Shown here: one piece after another, positions 1 through 5,933 of the stretch | Layout: the number at the start of each line of letters is the position of its first letter | Position numbering within the stretch: the first letter of the stretch is position 1 | Assembly (NCBI GenBank): GCA_030044075.1 | Contig: JASHWM010000017.1 | Coordinates: 1-7,902, forward strand | Direction: 5' to 3' | From: Candidatus Rhabdochlamydia sp. | Lineage (GTDB): Bacteria > Chlamydiota > Chlamydiia > Chlamydiales > Rhabdochlamydiaceae | DNA: 7,902 nucleotides | Made by a program: the position numbers and the translations under genes | Notes under the pieces: generated by a model | What the model was told of the DNA's origin: nothing | Database searches by the model: none | The model's input: the letters and a program-made list of their open reading frames with translations, nothing else

Positions 1-30
1 GGGGAAAAGGGACAGGATATCGATTAACAT
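1..30 (-). CDS. trmD: tRNA (guanine-N1)-methyltransferase TrmD, N-terminal ten codons only (runs off the left edge)
   Basis: Reading leftwards from an ATG at 30-28 gives MLIDILSLFP. This is the characteristic first strand of TrmD, the SPOUT-family enzyme that methylates G37 of tRNAs using S-adenosylmethionine and so prevents +1 frameshifting. The ATG lies 9 nt after the rpsP stop codon. The order rpsP-trmD is conserved in many bacteria, including chlamydiae, which supports the call despite the very short fragment. No strong Shine-Dalgarno is visible (the upstream bases read GCAAAGCAG), so translation probably depends on coupling to rpsP. The rest of the gene, and probably rplS after it, lies outside the window. 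The evidence is ten residues plus synteny. Confidence 0.8.
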   Translation of the reverse strand, partial: MLIDILSLFP

Positions 31-39
31 CTGCTTTGC

Positions 40-363
40 TTATGCCGACTTCTTTGCTTTTCTTCTTTTTGCGGCCAATGCAGTTCTCTTAGCATGCTGC
101 TGGGAGGTATACTGGCGAGCTACGCTTGGGATCGTTCTTTCAAGCAGTGAGAACGCCCTTTCAGACAGGGTAGCGCCTTTTGAAAGCCAATAGTTGATCC
201 TTTCTTCCTTTAGGTCTGCATTCTTGTCAGCCAGCATCGGGTTGTACCACCCAAGCATTTCGATGTATTTTCCATCGCGTGGTGACCTTACATCAGCAAG
301 GACAAGTCGGTAGGTCTGGTAATTGTTACGACCTTGTTGTCTCAATCGAATTTTTAGTGCCAT
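40..363 (-). CDS. rpsP: 30S ribosomal protein S16
   Basis: This 107-residue protein has the S16 core: KIRLRQQGR at the N-terminus, then YRLVLADVRSPRDGKYIEMLGWYNP at about residues 18-42 (key residues YR, D, RDG, IE, G-YNP). S16 binds 16S rRNA in the 5'/central region and helps 30S assembly. The protein is longer than the common 80-90 residue form because of a basic C-terminal tail rich in Ala, Lys and Arg (about residues 90-107). Its ATG lies inside the end of ffh, giving a 10-nt overlap in another frame. A good AGGAG Shine-Dalgarno (plus-strand complement around 371-375) sits about 8 nt before the ATG, within ffh. It is followed 9 nt later by trmD. Fifth gene of the six-gene run transcribed from rpmE. 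Confidence 0.97.
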   Translation of the reverse strand: MALKIRLRQQGRNNYQTYRLVLADVRSPRDGKYIEMLGWYNPMLADKNADLKEERINYWLSKGATLSERAFSLLERTIPSVARQYTSQQHAKRTALAAKRRKAKKSA

Positions 364-1694
364 ATAGCATTCTCCTTTTTCCCGGACCCTTTCATCATTT
401 CTTTTTTCAGGGCGGGCATCTCTTTAAAAAACTGTTTGATTCTCTTAAAATTTTTTACCATGCGGTTGACATCGTCGACTGTAGTAGAGCTTCCCTTGGC
501 AATCCTTCTTCTCCTGCTTGGAACCAGCTCAACTTTTTCCGTCCTTTCATCAGGCGTCATCGACAATATCATCGCCTCTAACTTTTTAAAGTCCTTTTCT
601 GAAGTGTCCCAGTCATCGATTTCAGGGAGGCCAGGCAACATTTTAAAGAGGGATTTTAATGACCCCATCTTTTTAATCATCGCCATCTGCTTCAAAAAGT
701 CTTCATAGGTAAAAGCTGCTTTTCGCAACTTTTTCTCTAAATCCTTGCTCTCTTCCTCGTCAAAATGCTCTTGCGCTTTCTTGACAAGGTTGATCACATC
801 GCCCATGCCCAAAACGCGGTCGGCCATCGACCTTGGGTTGAACACTTGCAAATCTGAGATCTTCTCGCCGATCCCTTCGAATTTCAGGGGCTTCCCTGTA
901 ATCTCCCGAATCGAGATCGCAGCTCCCGCTCTTGCGCTTCCATCGAGCATCGTAATAATCGTTCCAGTTATCGATACCCTTTTGTCAAACTCGGCTGCCG
1001 TCTTGGTCGCTTCCTGTCCTGTTGCTGCACTTGCAACAAAAAGAACTTCTTGCGGATCAAGGACCTTTTTTATCTCTCCAAGCTCTTGCATGAGCTCTTC
1101 ATCAATGTGAAGGCGTCCTGCTGTATCAACAATCAATACGTCAAAGCCCTCGCGCCTCGCCTTCTCTAAGGCCTGCTTTGCTACAGCTACAGGGTTTTTC
1201 TCTCCCGCTAGTTCAAATACGGGAACTTCTATCTGGGCTCCCAGCCTTTTCAGCTGCTCGACCGCTGCAGGCCTTTGCAGGTCACAGGCCGCAAGCAGTG
1301 TTTTTTTCTGGAATTCCTTCCTCTTCAAAAATGCAGCGAGTTTAGCACAATGGGTGGTTTTTCCTGAACCCTGTAATCCACAAAGTAGGATAACTGCAGG
1401 CTTATTCTGCAAGTTGAGGGCGGCCTCCTCAGTCCCCATCAGCTCGACCAGCTCATCATGGACAATTTTAATGAACTGCTGATCAGGGGTTACTGAAGAT
1501 AGAACCTCGGTTCCGACCGCCTTGTCACGTATTTTTTTGACAAAGTTGCTGGCAACAGAATAGTTTACGTCAGCGTCTAGTAGAGCAAGCCGCACCTGCC
1601 TTACCGCATCCGAAATGTTCTCTTCCGTCAATTTTTTATTGCCGGCAAGGCTGCTAAACAATTTTTGAAATTTTTCTGTTACAGCACCAAACAT
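354..1694 (-). CDS. ffh: Signal recognition particle GTPase Ffh (SRP54 homologue)
   Basis: Ffh binds 4.5S RNA and signal sequences of nascent membrane proteins and delivers ribosomes to FtsY at the membrane. The 446-residue protein shows the N domain (ALLDADVN at about 37-44), the P-loop GLQGSGKTT (106-114), DLQRPAA (138-144), DTAGR (190-194), ATGQEA (224-229) and the GIGEK/GMGD region (274-299). It ends with an M domain carrying the RNA-binding SRRRRIAKGS segment (393-402) followed by VDDVN. The G4 motif, normally TKxD, reads TMLD (248-251), and the following DGDARGG reads DGSARAG, so the guanine-binding loop is atypical. The start is fixed by an in-frame TAG nine bases upstream of the ATG. 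Only a weak AGG-type ribosome site precedes it. A 74-nt gap separates it from prmC, and its 3' end overlaps rpsP. Confidence 0.97.
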   Translation of the reverse strand: MFGAVTEKFQKLFSSLAGNKKLTEENISDAVRQVRLALLDADVNYSVASNFVKKIRDKAVGTEVLSSVTPDQQFIKIVHDELVELMGTEEAALNLQNKPAVILLCGLQGSGKTTHCAKLAAFLKRKEFQKKTLLAACDLQRPAAVEQLKRLGAQIEVPVFELAGEKNPVAVAKQALEKARREGFDVLIVDTAGRLHIDEELMQELGEIKKVLDPQEVLFVASAATGQEATKTAAEFDKRVSITGTIITMLDGSARAGAAISIREITGKPLKFEGIGEKISDLQVFNPRSMADRVLGMGDVINLVKKAQEHFDEEESKDLEKKLRKAAFTYEDFLKQMAMIKKMGSLKSLFKMLPGLPEIDDWDTSEKDFKKLEAMILSMTPDERTEKVELVPSRRRRIAKGSSTTVDDVNRMVKNFKRIKQFFKEMPALKKEMMKGSGKKENAIWH

Positions 1695-1768
1695 ATCAAC
1701 CTAAAAAGGATGCGCCCCCATCTCTTATTTTGGGAACAAATAATTCTCCAACTAAGATAAACTAGAAG

Positions 1769-2614
1769 TTATTCAAATTCAAGGAAAAAGAATCGGTCTT
1801 TCCCAGACCAGTCTTTTTCAATCCTCCTTTTTTTCCAACAAGGCTGTGAAAAAATTTCTACCACTTTTTCACCCTGGCCCATTCCGATCTCAAAAACAAC
1901 TTGCCCACCCTTCGTTAAATACCGGGGTAGAAGAGCGTTCAATCTTTGATAGAACTCCGTCCCTTCCTCTCCGCCAACAAGGGCGGTCTTTGGCTCATAG
2001 AGTTTGACCCCGTCGTCCAGGCCTTTATACTCTTCTTCAGAAATATATGGCGGGTTACAGATGATCATATCGGCTTTCCTATCCCCGAAGGGCTCTAAAA
2101 GATCCCCCAGCAACAGTTCGACCTCGACGCCATTGATCTCGGCGTTCGATTTTGCAACTGCCAAAGCTTCAGGAGAGATATCTGATAACGTCACCAGAAG
2201 GTGCGGACATGCTTTTTTTAAAGAAATCCCAATTGTCCCAGATCCTGTACAAACATCCCAGACCGTCTTGATCTCAGGAGACTCTTTTAGAAAGGCAATC
2301 ACTTTTGAGGCAAGGATCTCTGTCTCCTGCCTTGGAATGATCACATTATTTGATATAAAAATCCGGCAATCCAGAAAAGAAACCTCTCCTAAAATATATT
2401 CTAAAGGTTCTCCCTGGACCTTTCTTTTGAGGAAGTCGCGTAAAACAGAAAGCTCCGCTTCTTCTAAAGGACGGTCAAATTGCATGTACAGCTCGATCCT
2501 TTTGATCTTGAGAATAAATGCAATCAGCTCCTCCGCAGTCCTTCGTGCGCGGAAGACGTTGTTTTTTTCCAAATACTCAGTAGAAAGTTTTAGAACTTCT
2601 CCTAGACTTTTCAT
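1769..2614 (-). CDS. prmC: Release-factor glutamine N5-methyltransferase PrmC (HemK)
   Basis: PrmC transfers a methyl group from S-adenosylmethionine to the glutamine of the GGQ motif in class I release factors, which speeds peptide release. The 281-residue protein has the helical N-terminal substrate domain (about 1-85) and a Rossmann methyltransferase domain. Visible motifs are the SAM-binding loop DVCTGSGTIG (120-129), an acidic strand end (SDIS, 144-147) and the diagnostic NPPY (187-190) that binds the glutamine side chain. YEPKTALVGGEEGTEFY (206-222) follows. Its ATG shares one base with the prfA stop (TAATG) and has no strong Shine-Dalgarno, so translation is probably by termination-reinitiation from prfA, linking enzyme and substrate production. 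Length and motifs are normal for the family; HemK is an old misnomer. Confidence 0.96.
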   Translation of the reverse strand: MKSLGEVLKLSTEYLEKNNVFRARRTAEELIAFILKIKRIELYMQFDRPLEEAELSVLRDFLKRKVQGEPLEYILGEVSFLDCRIFISNNVIIPRQETEILASKVIAFLKESPEIKTVWDVCTGSGTIGISLKKACPHLLVTLSDISPEALAVAKSNAEINGVEVELLLGDLLEPFGDRKADMIICNPPYISEEEYKGLDDGVKLYEPKTALVGGEEGTEFYQRLNALLPRYLTKGGQVVFEIGMGQGEKVVEIFSQPCWKKRRIEKDWSGKDRFFFLEFE

Positions 2615-3678
2615 TATCCGGACAGTTTTTCTTGGTAAAAATGGGAGACAAGAGTTTGCGTGAACTCATCAAGGTCCCCTTCCATGACAAAATCCAATTT
2701 GTACAAAGTCAGGTTGATGCGATGGTCTGTGACGCGGTTTTGAGGAAAATTATAGGTCCTGATCCTCTCGGAACGATCGCCCGACCCCACCTGCATCGAA
2801 CGCAAGGATGCCATTTCCTGCTGCTGCTTCCTTCTTTTTTCTTCTGCAATTTTTGCAACAAGAAGGCGCATTGCCTTATCCTTGTTCTTATGCTGGCTCC
2901 GCTCTTCCTGGCAATAGACAACGGTGCCTGAAGGGATATGGGTGATGCGGACTGCTGAATCAGTAGTATTGACGTGCTGTCCGCCTGCTCCTGAGGCCCT
3001 GTAGGTGTCGATTTTCAGGTCCTTTTCATCAAGGACGATTTTCTCGTCCTCATCAGGCTCTACAAGGACAGCGACAGTGATCGCAGAGGTATGCACCCTC
3101 CCTTGCGTCTCGGTATCCGGAACTCTTTGTACGCGGTGCGTTCCCGCTTCATATTGCATGAGCCGGTACACATTTTGCCCCGAGATCCCCATGACATATT
3201 CGCGGTAACCACCAAGCTCTGAAGGCGCACAAGACAAAAGCTCGTAGCTCCACCCTTTTTTGTCAGCGTAACATTTGTACATCCTTACGCAGTCGCCAAC
3301 AAATATGGCGGCTTCATCCCCGCCTGTCCCTGCCCTTAATTCTAAGATGATATTGCGGCTATCCCGGGGGTCGGGAGGAACAAGGAGAGTCTCCAATTTC
3401 CTCTGCAAAGCTACGACCTCTTCCTCAGAACGTTTGATGTCCTCGCGGATGATCTCGATAAATTCAGGGTCCTTTTCTTCTTGGATCAGCTTATGGTTCT
3501 CTTCAAGCTGGTCTTTTAGATTTTTCCAGTGGCTCCAAACTTCCTTGATCTCGGAAAGATAGGCATGCTCTTGCGTCAGAGCACGATATTTTTTTTGGTC
3601 CGCAAGCAGGTCGGGCTGTCCCAGCAGCTCTTCGACTTCTTGCAGTCTGGCAAGGAGCTTGCGGATTTTTTCTTCCAT
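2614..3678 (-). CDS. prfA: Peptide chain release factor 1 (RF1)
   Basis: RF1 reads UAA and UAG stop codons and triggers hydrolysis of peptidyl-tRNA. The 354-residue protein has the helical N-terminal domain 1 (about 1-105), the [10 protein letters not shown] segment (about 115-124), the tripeptide anticodon PxT as PDT (187-189, within [14 protein letters not shown]) that marks RF1 rather than RF2, and the catalytic GGQ (232-234, within [15 protein letters not shown]). The conserved ERSQHKNK and RTYNFPQ segments follow. Q234 is the residue PrmC, encoded next, would methylate. The start lies 2 nt after the rpmE stop and the stop codon overlaps the prmC start. The gene has no independent promoter visible and only a weak AAGAAG ribosome site, so it is probably coupled to rpmE. 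Confidence 0.98.
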   Translation of the reverse strand: MEEKIRKLLARLQEVEELLGQPDLLADQKKYRALTQEHAYLSEIKEVWSHWKNLKDQLEENHKLIQEEKDPEFIEIIREDIKRSEEEVVALQRKLETLLVPPDPRDSRNIILELRAGTGGDEAAIFVGDCVRMYKCYADKKGWSYELLSCAPSELGGYREYVMGISGQNVYRLMQYEAGTHRVQRVPDTETQGRVHTSAITVAVLVEPDEDEKIVLDEKDLKIDTYRASGAGGQHVNTTDSAVRITHIPSGTVVYCQEERSQHKNKDKAMRLLVAKIAEEKRRKQQQEMASLRSMQVGSGDRSERIRTYNFPQNRVTDHRINLTLYKLDFVMEGDLDEFTQTLVSHFYQEKLSG

Positions 3679-3680
3679 GA

Positions 3681-4001
3681 TTACTTCTTAGGTGTCTTTT
3701 TGACAGTTTTTGCAGCTTGTTTTTCTTCTTTTTTCTCAGTTTCAGGTTTTACTGGTTCTTTCTTTGAACTGTAGCGCTTTTTAAACTTGTCAACACGTCC
3801 TTCTGAGTCAACAAGCTGTTTGCTTCCTGTGAAGAAAGGATGGGAAGCGGAAGAGACCGCTACTCGGCAAACCGGGTATTCTTTTCCTTCAAAAACTTCT
3901 TTTTCTTTTGGCTGAAGCGTGCTGCCGCAGACAAATTTGTGGCCTGTAGACGAATCGACAAAAAGGACCTCTTGATATTGAGGATGACCTTGTTTTTTCA
4001 T
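3681..4001 (-). CDS. rpmE: 50S ribosomal protein L31, type B-like with lysine-rich C-terminal extension
   Basis: L31 forms one of the bridges between ribosomal subunits. This 106-residue protein has the family core: [23 protein letters not shown] near the N-terminus (residues 6-28; key HP-Y, TG-KF), [18 protein letters not shown] (42-59) and [10 protein letters not shown] (68-77). It has only two cysteines (25 and 45) and no CxxC pair, so it resembles the zinc-free type rather than zinc-binding L31. From about residue 78 on there is a low-complexity tail of Lys, Glu and Pro, as I recall from chlamydial L31 proteins. An AAGGAG Shine-Dalgarno lies 5 nt upstream of the ATG. It is the first gene of the leftward operon and is followed 2 nt later by prfA. 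Confidence 0.95.
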   Translation of the reverse strand: MKKQGHPQYQEVLFVDSSTGHKFVCGSTLQPKEKEVFEGKEYPVCRVAVSSASHPFFTGSKQLVDSEGRVDKFKKRYSSKKEPVKPETEKKEEKQAAKTVKKTPKK

Positions 4002-4026
4002 AGAAACTCCTTAAAAATTCTCTATA

Positions 4027-4057
4027 TTTAGCAAAAGCTAAAAGTAAACCTTAGCTT
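4027..4057 (-). promoter_or_regulatory. Two mutually exclusive small hairpins in front of rpmE
   Basis: On the minus strand just upstream of the rpmE ribosome site, AAGCTAA (complement of 4051-4057) can pair with TTAGCTT (complement of 4035-4041) across a 9-nt loop. Alternatively TTTAGC (complement of 4037-4042) can pair with GCTAAA (complement of 4027-4032) across a TTTT loop. Both stems are perfect but share the middle strand, so only one can form at a time. Such an arrangement could control access to the AAGGAG about 10 nt downstream, perhaps feedback by L31, but that is inference. The stems are short and AT-rich, and may be chance. Confidence 0.3.
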
Positions 4058-4087
4058 GCCATTAAAAACAAGTGTTTTGTGTCCATT

Positions 4088-4118
4088 TTTATAGAAAGGT
4101 CTTGCTCAAATCGAGCAT
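4088..4118 (-). promoter_or_regulatory. Candidate promoter for the rpmE-prfA-prmC-ffh-rpsP-trmD operon
   Basis: On the minus strand ATGCTC (complement of 4113-4118) is followed after 19 bp by TATAAA (complement of 4088-4093), which would give a leader of roughly 80 nt before rpmE. The spacer is longer than ideal and the -35 is poor. An alternative is TTGTTT (complement of 4066-4071), N17, TTTACT (complement of 4043-4048). The operon must start in this divergent region because no gene lies upstream on this strand, but the sequence does not settle which site is used. Confidence 0.25.
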
Positions 4119-4130
4119 ATAAAAGATAAT
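4102..4130 (+). promoter_or_regulatory. Candidate sigma-66 (sigma-70-type) promoter TTGCTC-N17-GATAAT
   Basis: TTGCTC (4102-4107) is followed by exactly 17 bp and then GATAAT (4125-4130), one mismatch from TATAAT. An overlapping TATAAA (4118-4123) has no matching -35. Initiation would fall near 4137, just after the possible TTG start at 4135, which favours the ATG at 4159 as the true start of the downstream gene. The -35 sits in a small inverted repeat (TGCTC, 4103-4107; GAGCA, 4113-4117). The same TTGCTC-N17 arrangement precedes rpsO and pnp. Confidence 0.5.
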
Positions 4131-4158
4131 TACTTTGCTCAAAAAAAACATCATCTTC

Positions 4159-5058
4159 ATGCTAAGATCATTTTTTAAAACAAAGTTTACAAACGACTTT
4201 AGATGGCTCAAAAGCCTTCTTATCGGCACCCTCTGCATCAGCTTGGGGGCCATCCTCTTTGAAAGGCTCTTTGTTCTTCTTGGCGTTCCTACCCCATACG
4301 AACTTTTCGCCCTTACAAACCAAGCGATCGAAGATGGTTTTATATGGCAGTTCCTGACCTATCCCCTATTGTCGCCAAGTTATTTTGGCATGTCGATCGG
4401 CTTTCTTTTCTCCCTTCTTTTTTACTGTTATCTATTGTGGGCGATTGGAGCATCCCTCTGTAGACAAAAAGGAGAAAAAGGCTTCCTAGCGCTCTATGCA
4501 AGCTCTTCTTTGTTCGTTGGCCTCATATTGACTATCGTTCACTTTTATTATGGGACCGCCCTGAACTATTGCGGGAACAAGGCATTTACCTATACGCTCC
4601 TTTTGAGCTGGACCGCCCTAAACCCACAAGCGCGGCTGTATCTTTTCTTTATCGCTCCCATAAAAGCCAGCACCCTTATATTGATCAGCCTTTGCTTCAA
4701 CCTTTTTATCGACCTTGCCAATCTGGAATTTACCGAAGTGGCGGCTTATCTTGCAGCGACCGTCTACACCTACTTGCACCTTTTATTTATTTGGAAGGTC
4801 AACAGCCCATTCCCCTTATTACATAAGGCCGAAAATAAATTACTTGAATACATGGCGCAACTTAAGTCAAAAAAGCGCGCCGGGTACTCTTCAAAAATTT
4901 ATGATATCAAGACTGGCAAGACAATTGTCCACGACAAAGCTTTTTTCCACGCCGCACTTGCAAAAATTGCTTTAAAAGGGAAGAAAAGCCTCAGCTGGAA
5001 AGAAAGATGGCGCCTGTACCGAGTCAGTAAAAAATTTAATGCTGGGCGCGATTTTTAA
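4159..5058 (+). CDS. Six-TM rhomboid-fold membrane protein, apparently catalytically inactive (rhomboid pseudoprotease-like)
   Basis: The 299-residue protein has six hydrophobic segments (about 19-41, 79-100, 109-132, 141-156, 170-186, 193-210) and a basic, probably cytosolic tail. The layout is rhomboid-like: WQFLTY (63-68) before TM2, then a short basic loop and FLALY, then NPQARLYLFFIAPIKA (155-170), resembling the rhomboid NP...PIKA region between TM4 and TM5. The catalytic signatures seem lost. Where GxSG would begin TM4 there is GNKA (139-142), and where AHxxG would lie in TM6 there is AAYLAA (195-200). No HxxxN is seen in TM2. The tail (about 262-292) reads LAKIALKGKKSLSWKER then VSKK, like the 'L-KI-G--SL--EE---L---S' motif that I recall following many bacterial rhomboids. 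I chose the ATG over an in-frame TTG at 4135 because the TTG lies at or before the predicted transcript start. Neither has a clear Shine-Dalgarno. A diverged active protease is less likely. The fold assignment is moderately sure, the function unknown. Confidence 0.75.
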   Translation: MLRSFFKTKFTNDFRWLKSLLIGTLCISLGAILFERLFVLLGVPTPYELFALTNQAIEDGFIWQFLTYPLLSPSYFGMSIGFLFSLLFYCYLLWAIGASLCRQKGEKGFLALYASSSLFVGLILTIVHFYYGTALNYCGNKAFTYTLLLSWTALNPQARLYLFFIAPIKASTLILISLCFNLFIDLANLEFTEVAAYLAATVYTYLHLLFIWKVNSPFPLLHKAENKLLEYMAQLKSKKRAGYSSKIYDIKTGKTIVHDKAFFHAALAKIALKGKKSLSWKERWRLYRVSKKFNAGRDF

Positions 5059-5278
5059 ATCCTTCTTCGCTCCTTTTGGCCACATAGGCCATGCGGGCTG
5101 TGCGAAGCCCTTCCAAAACGCCTTCCTCATAGCGAAAATGCGGGTTGTTCTCAAGCTCCGGGAAATCACAGGGCTGTAAAAGGTCGTCCGTAGTAAGGTT
5201 CGGAATGATACGGAAGGCAAGCTCCTCAACTTTTTTGTACTGCATGTCAATCAGCTCGTCAAAGAAATCTTCAGACAT
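5036..5278 (-). CDS. Small conserved-position protein of unknown function, translationally coupled to tadA
   Basis: This is an 80-residue soluble protein with no family I can name. It starts with an acidic amphipathic helix (SEDFFDELIDMQYKKVEELA, residues 2-21). A loop containing LLQPCDFPELENNP (about 33-46) follows, then a helix GVLEGLRTARMAYVAKRSEE (53-72). There is no signal peptide or membrane segment. It is real by context: its ATG overlaps the tadA stop by 8 nt and is preceded by a good GAGGAG Shine-Dalgarno six bases upstream, inside tadA. From memory, Chlamydia has a small unknown gene (CT845) at the same place beside the tadA homologue CT844, so this is likely its counterpart. Its 3' end overlaps the convergent rhomboid-like gene by 23 bp. 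A role linked to tRNA editing is possible from context only. Confidence 0.8.
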   Translation of the reverse strand: MSEDFFDELIDMQYKKVEELAFRIIPNLTTDDLLQPCDFPELENNPHFRYEEGVLEGLRTARMAYVAKRSEEGFKNRAQH

Positions 5279-5732
5279 CCTTTTCTCCTCTTCGTTTTTG
5301 AAAGAATTCTTTTAATATTTGACCGCATTCCTCTTGCATGACCCCACCTTTTATTGAAACCGCGTGGATGGGGTGGTCAATGGTAAATAAATCGACAAGG
5401 CTGCCATTTGCCCCATGCCTGAGGTCGGGAGCTCCCCAGACCAGGCTTGCTATCCTAAAAAGGTACATCGACCCTGCGCACATGCAACATGGCTCCAAAG
5501 TGCAGTATAGGGTACATTCCTGCAGCCTCCAACCCCCTAATACTTCCGCAGCTTGTTTCAAGGCCACCATTTCGGCGTGAAAAGAAGCGTCTTTTTTCAT
5601 TTCCACCTGGTTGTATCCGCTTGCGATCATCTCGCCTTTATGGACGACCACGGCACCGACCGGGACCTCTCCAAGTAAAAAAGCTTTTCTAGCCTCTTCT
5701 AAGGCCAGTTTCATAAAAAATTCATCATCCAT
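5271..5732 (-). CDS. tadA: tRNA-specific adenosine deaminase TadA
   Basis: TadA deaminates the wobble adenosine of tRNA-Arg(ACG) to inosine so that one tRNA reads CGU, CGC and CGA. The 153-residue protein has the cytidine-deaminase fold with the zinc site complete: HAE (52-54; His ligand and catalytic Glu) and PCCMC (81-85; Cys82 and Cys85 as PCxxC ligands). The TadA-specific EVPVGAVVV (22-30), N41 and RHGANGSLVDL (105-115) are present, and the C-terminus is a helix (EFFQKRR). The frame is open to 5816, but I chose the ATG at 5732 because MDDEFFMKLALEEAR matches the usual TadA start. The extra 28 residues would also cross the predicted promoter. The ribosome site is weak. The downstream unknown gene overlaps its stop codon. 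Confidence 0.95.
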   Translation of the reverse strand: MDDEFFMKLALEEARKAFLLGEVPVGAVVVHKGEMIASGYNQVEMKKDASFHAEMVALKQAAEVLGGWRLQECTLYCTLEPCCMCAGSMYLFRIASLVWGAPDLRHGANGSLVDLFTIDHPIHAVSIKGGVMQEECGQILKEFFQKRRGEKDV

Positions 5733-5794
5733 AAAAAATTTATCAAATCGAGTTCTTTGCGAGAAACTGTATCTGTGATAGAATAAAATCTGAA

Positions 5795-5823
5795 AATTTA
5801 GCACCGGCGGAAACAAAAAGCAA
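5795..5823 (-). promoter_or_regulatory. Candidate tadA promoter TTGCTT-N17-TAAATT
   Basis: On the minus strand TTGCTT (complement of 5818-5823) is followed after 17 bp by TAAATT (complement of 5795-5800). Transcription would begin near 5788, leaving a leader of about 56 nt before the tadA ATG at 5732. The -10 is only a 4/6 match to TATAAT, but the -35 is a one-base variant of the TTGCTC seen at the three plus-strand promoters here. Confidence 0.4.
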
Positions 5824-5848
5824 TCGTTAATGGGATTTTGTGATTGCT
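5819..5848. repeat. Inverted repeat AGCAATC/GATTGCT spanning the divergent -35 boxes of tadA and rpsO
   Basis: AGCAATC (5819-5825) and GATTGCT (5842-5848) are perfect inverted copies separated by 16 bp. Each arm overlaps the -35 hexamer of one divergent promoter (tadA leftward, rpsO rightward). The symmetry may simply come from two similar -35 boxes placed back to back, or could serve as a shared operator. The repeat is seen directly; any binding protein is speculation. Confidence 0.45.
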
Positions 5849-5872
5849 CAATTAAATCGGTTAAGCTACAAT
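5844..5872 (+). promoter_or_regulatory. Candidate rpsO promoter TTGCTC-N17-TACAAT
   Basis: TTGCTC (5844-5849), exactly 17 bp, then TACAAT (5867-5872), one mismatch from TATAAT. The predicted start near 5879 gives a leader of about 55 nt before rpsO. A second AT-rich hexamer, TATAAA (5891-5896), lacks a plausible -35 at the right distance. Confidence 0.55.
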
Positions 5873-5933
5873 AGGATCAAAGCTTTCCAATATAAAATTT
5901 ACACTTAACAATCTCAAAAGGAAGAATTTTTTA

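Noticed and set aside
745..1110. 121-codon plus-strand frame opposite ffh, and similar frames opposite prfA and rpsP
   Set aside because: All are antisense to intact conserved genes, with low-complexity Ser-rich translations and no ribosome site worth noting.
1695..1768. Possible internal promoter for ffh in the 74-nt gap after prmC
   Set aside because: No -35/-10 pair at acceptable spacing and no TTGCTC-like hexamer was found on the minus strand.
2004..2663. 219-codon open frame on the plus strand, opposite prmC
   Set aside because: It lies almost wholly antisense to a clear PrmC with all motifs. Its translation is Ser/Arg-rich with no recognisable domain, as expected of a shadow frame.
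4135..4158. TTG start adding eight residues to the rhomboid-like protein
   Set aside because: It lies at or just upstream of the predicted transcript start and lacks a Shine-Dalgarno. The ATG at 4159 is the simpler choice, though its own ribosome site is also poor, so this is not certain.
5028..5058. AT-rich inverted segments (AAAAAT ... ATTTTT) at the convergent junction as a bidirectional terminator
   Set aside because: The stem is only A-T pairs with a loop of about 15 nt. It is too weak to call.
5733..5816. N-terminal extension of tadA by 28 codons to an upstream ATG at 5816
   Set aside because: The extra residues do not resemble TadA, the normal start MDDEFFMKLAL is at 5732, and the predicted promoter and transcript start lie inside the extension.
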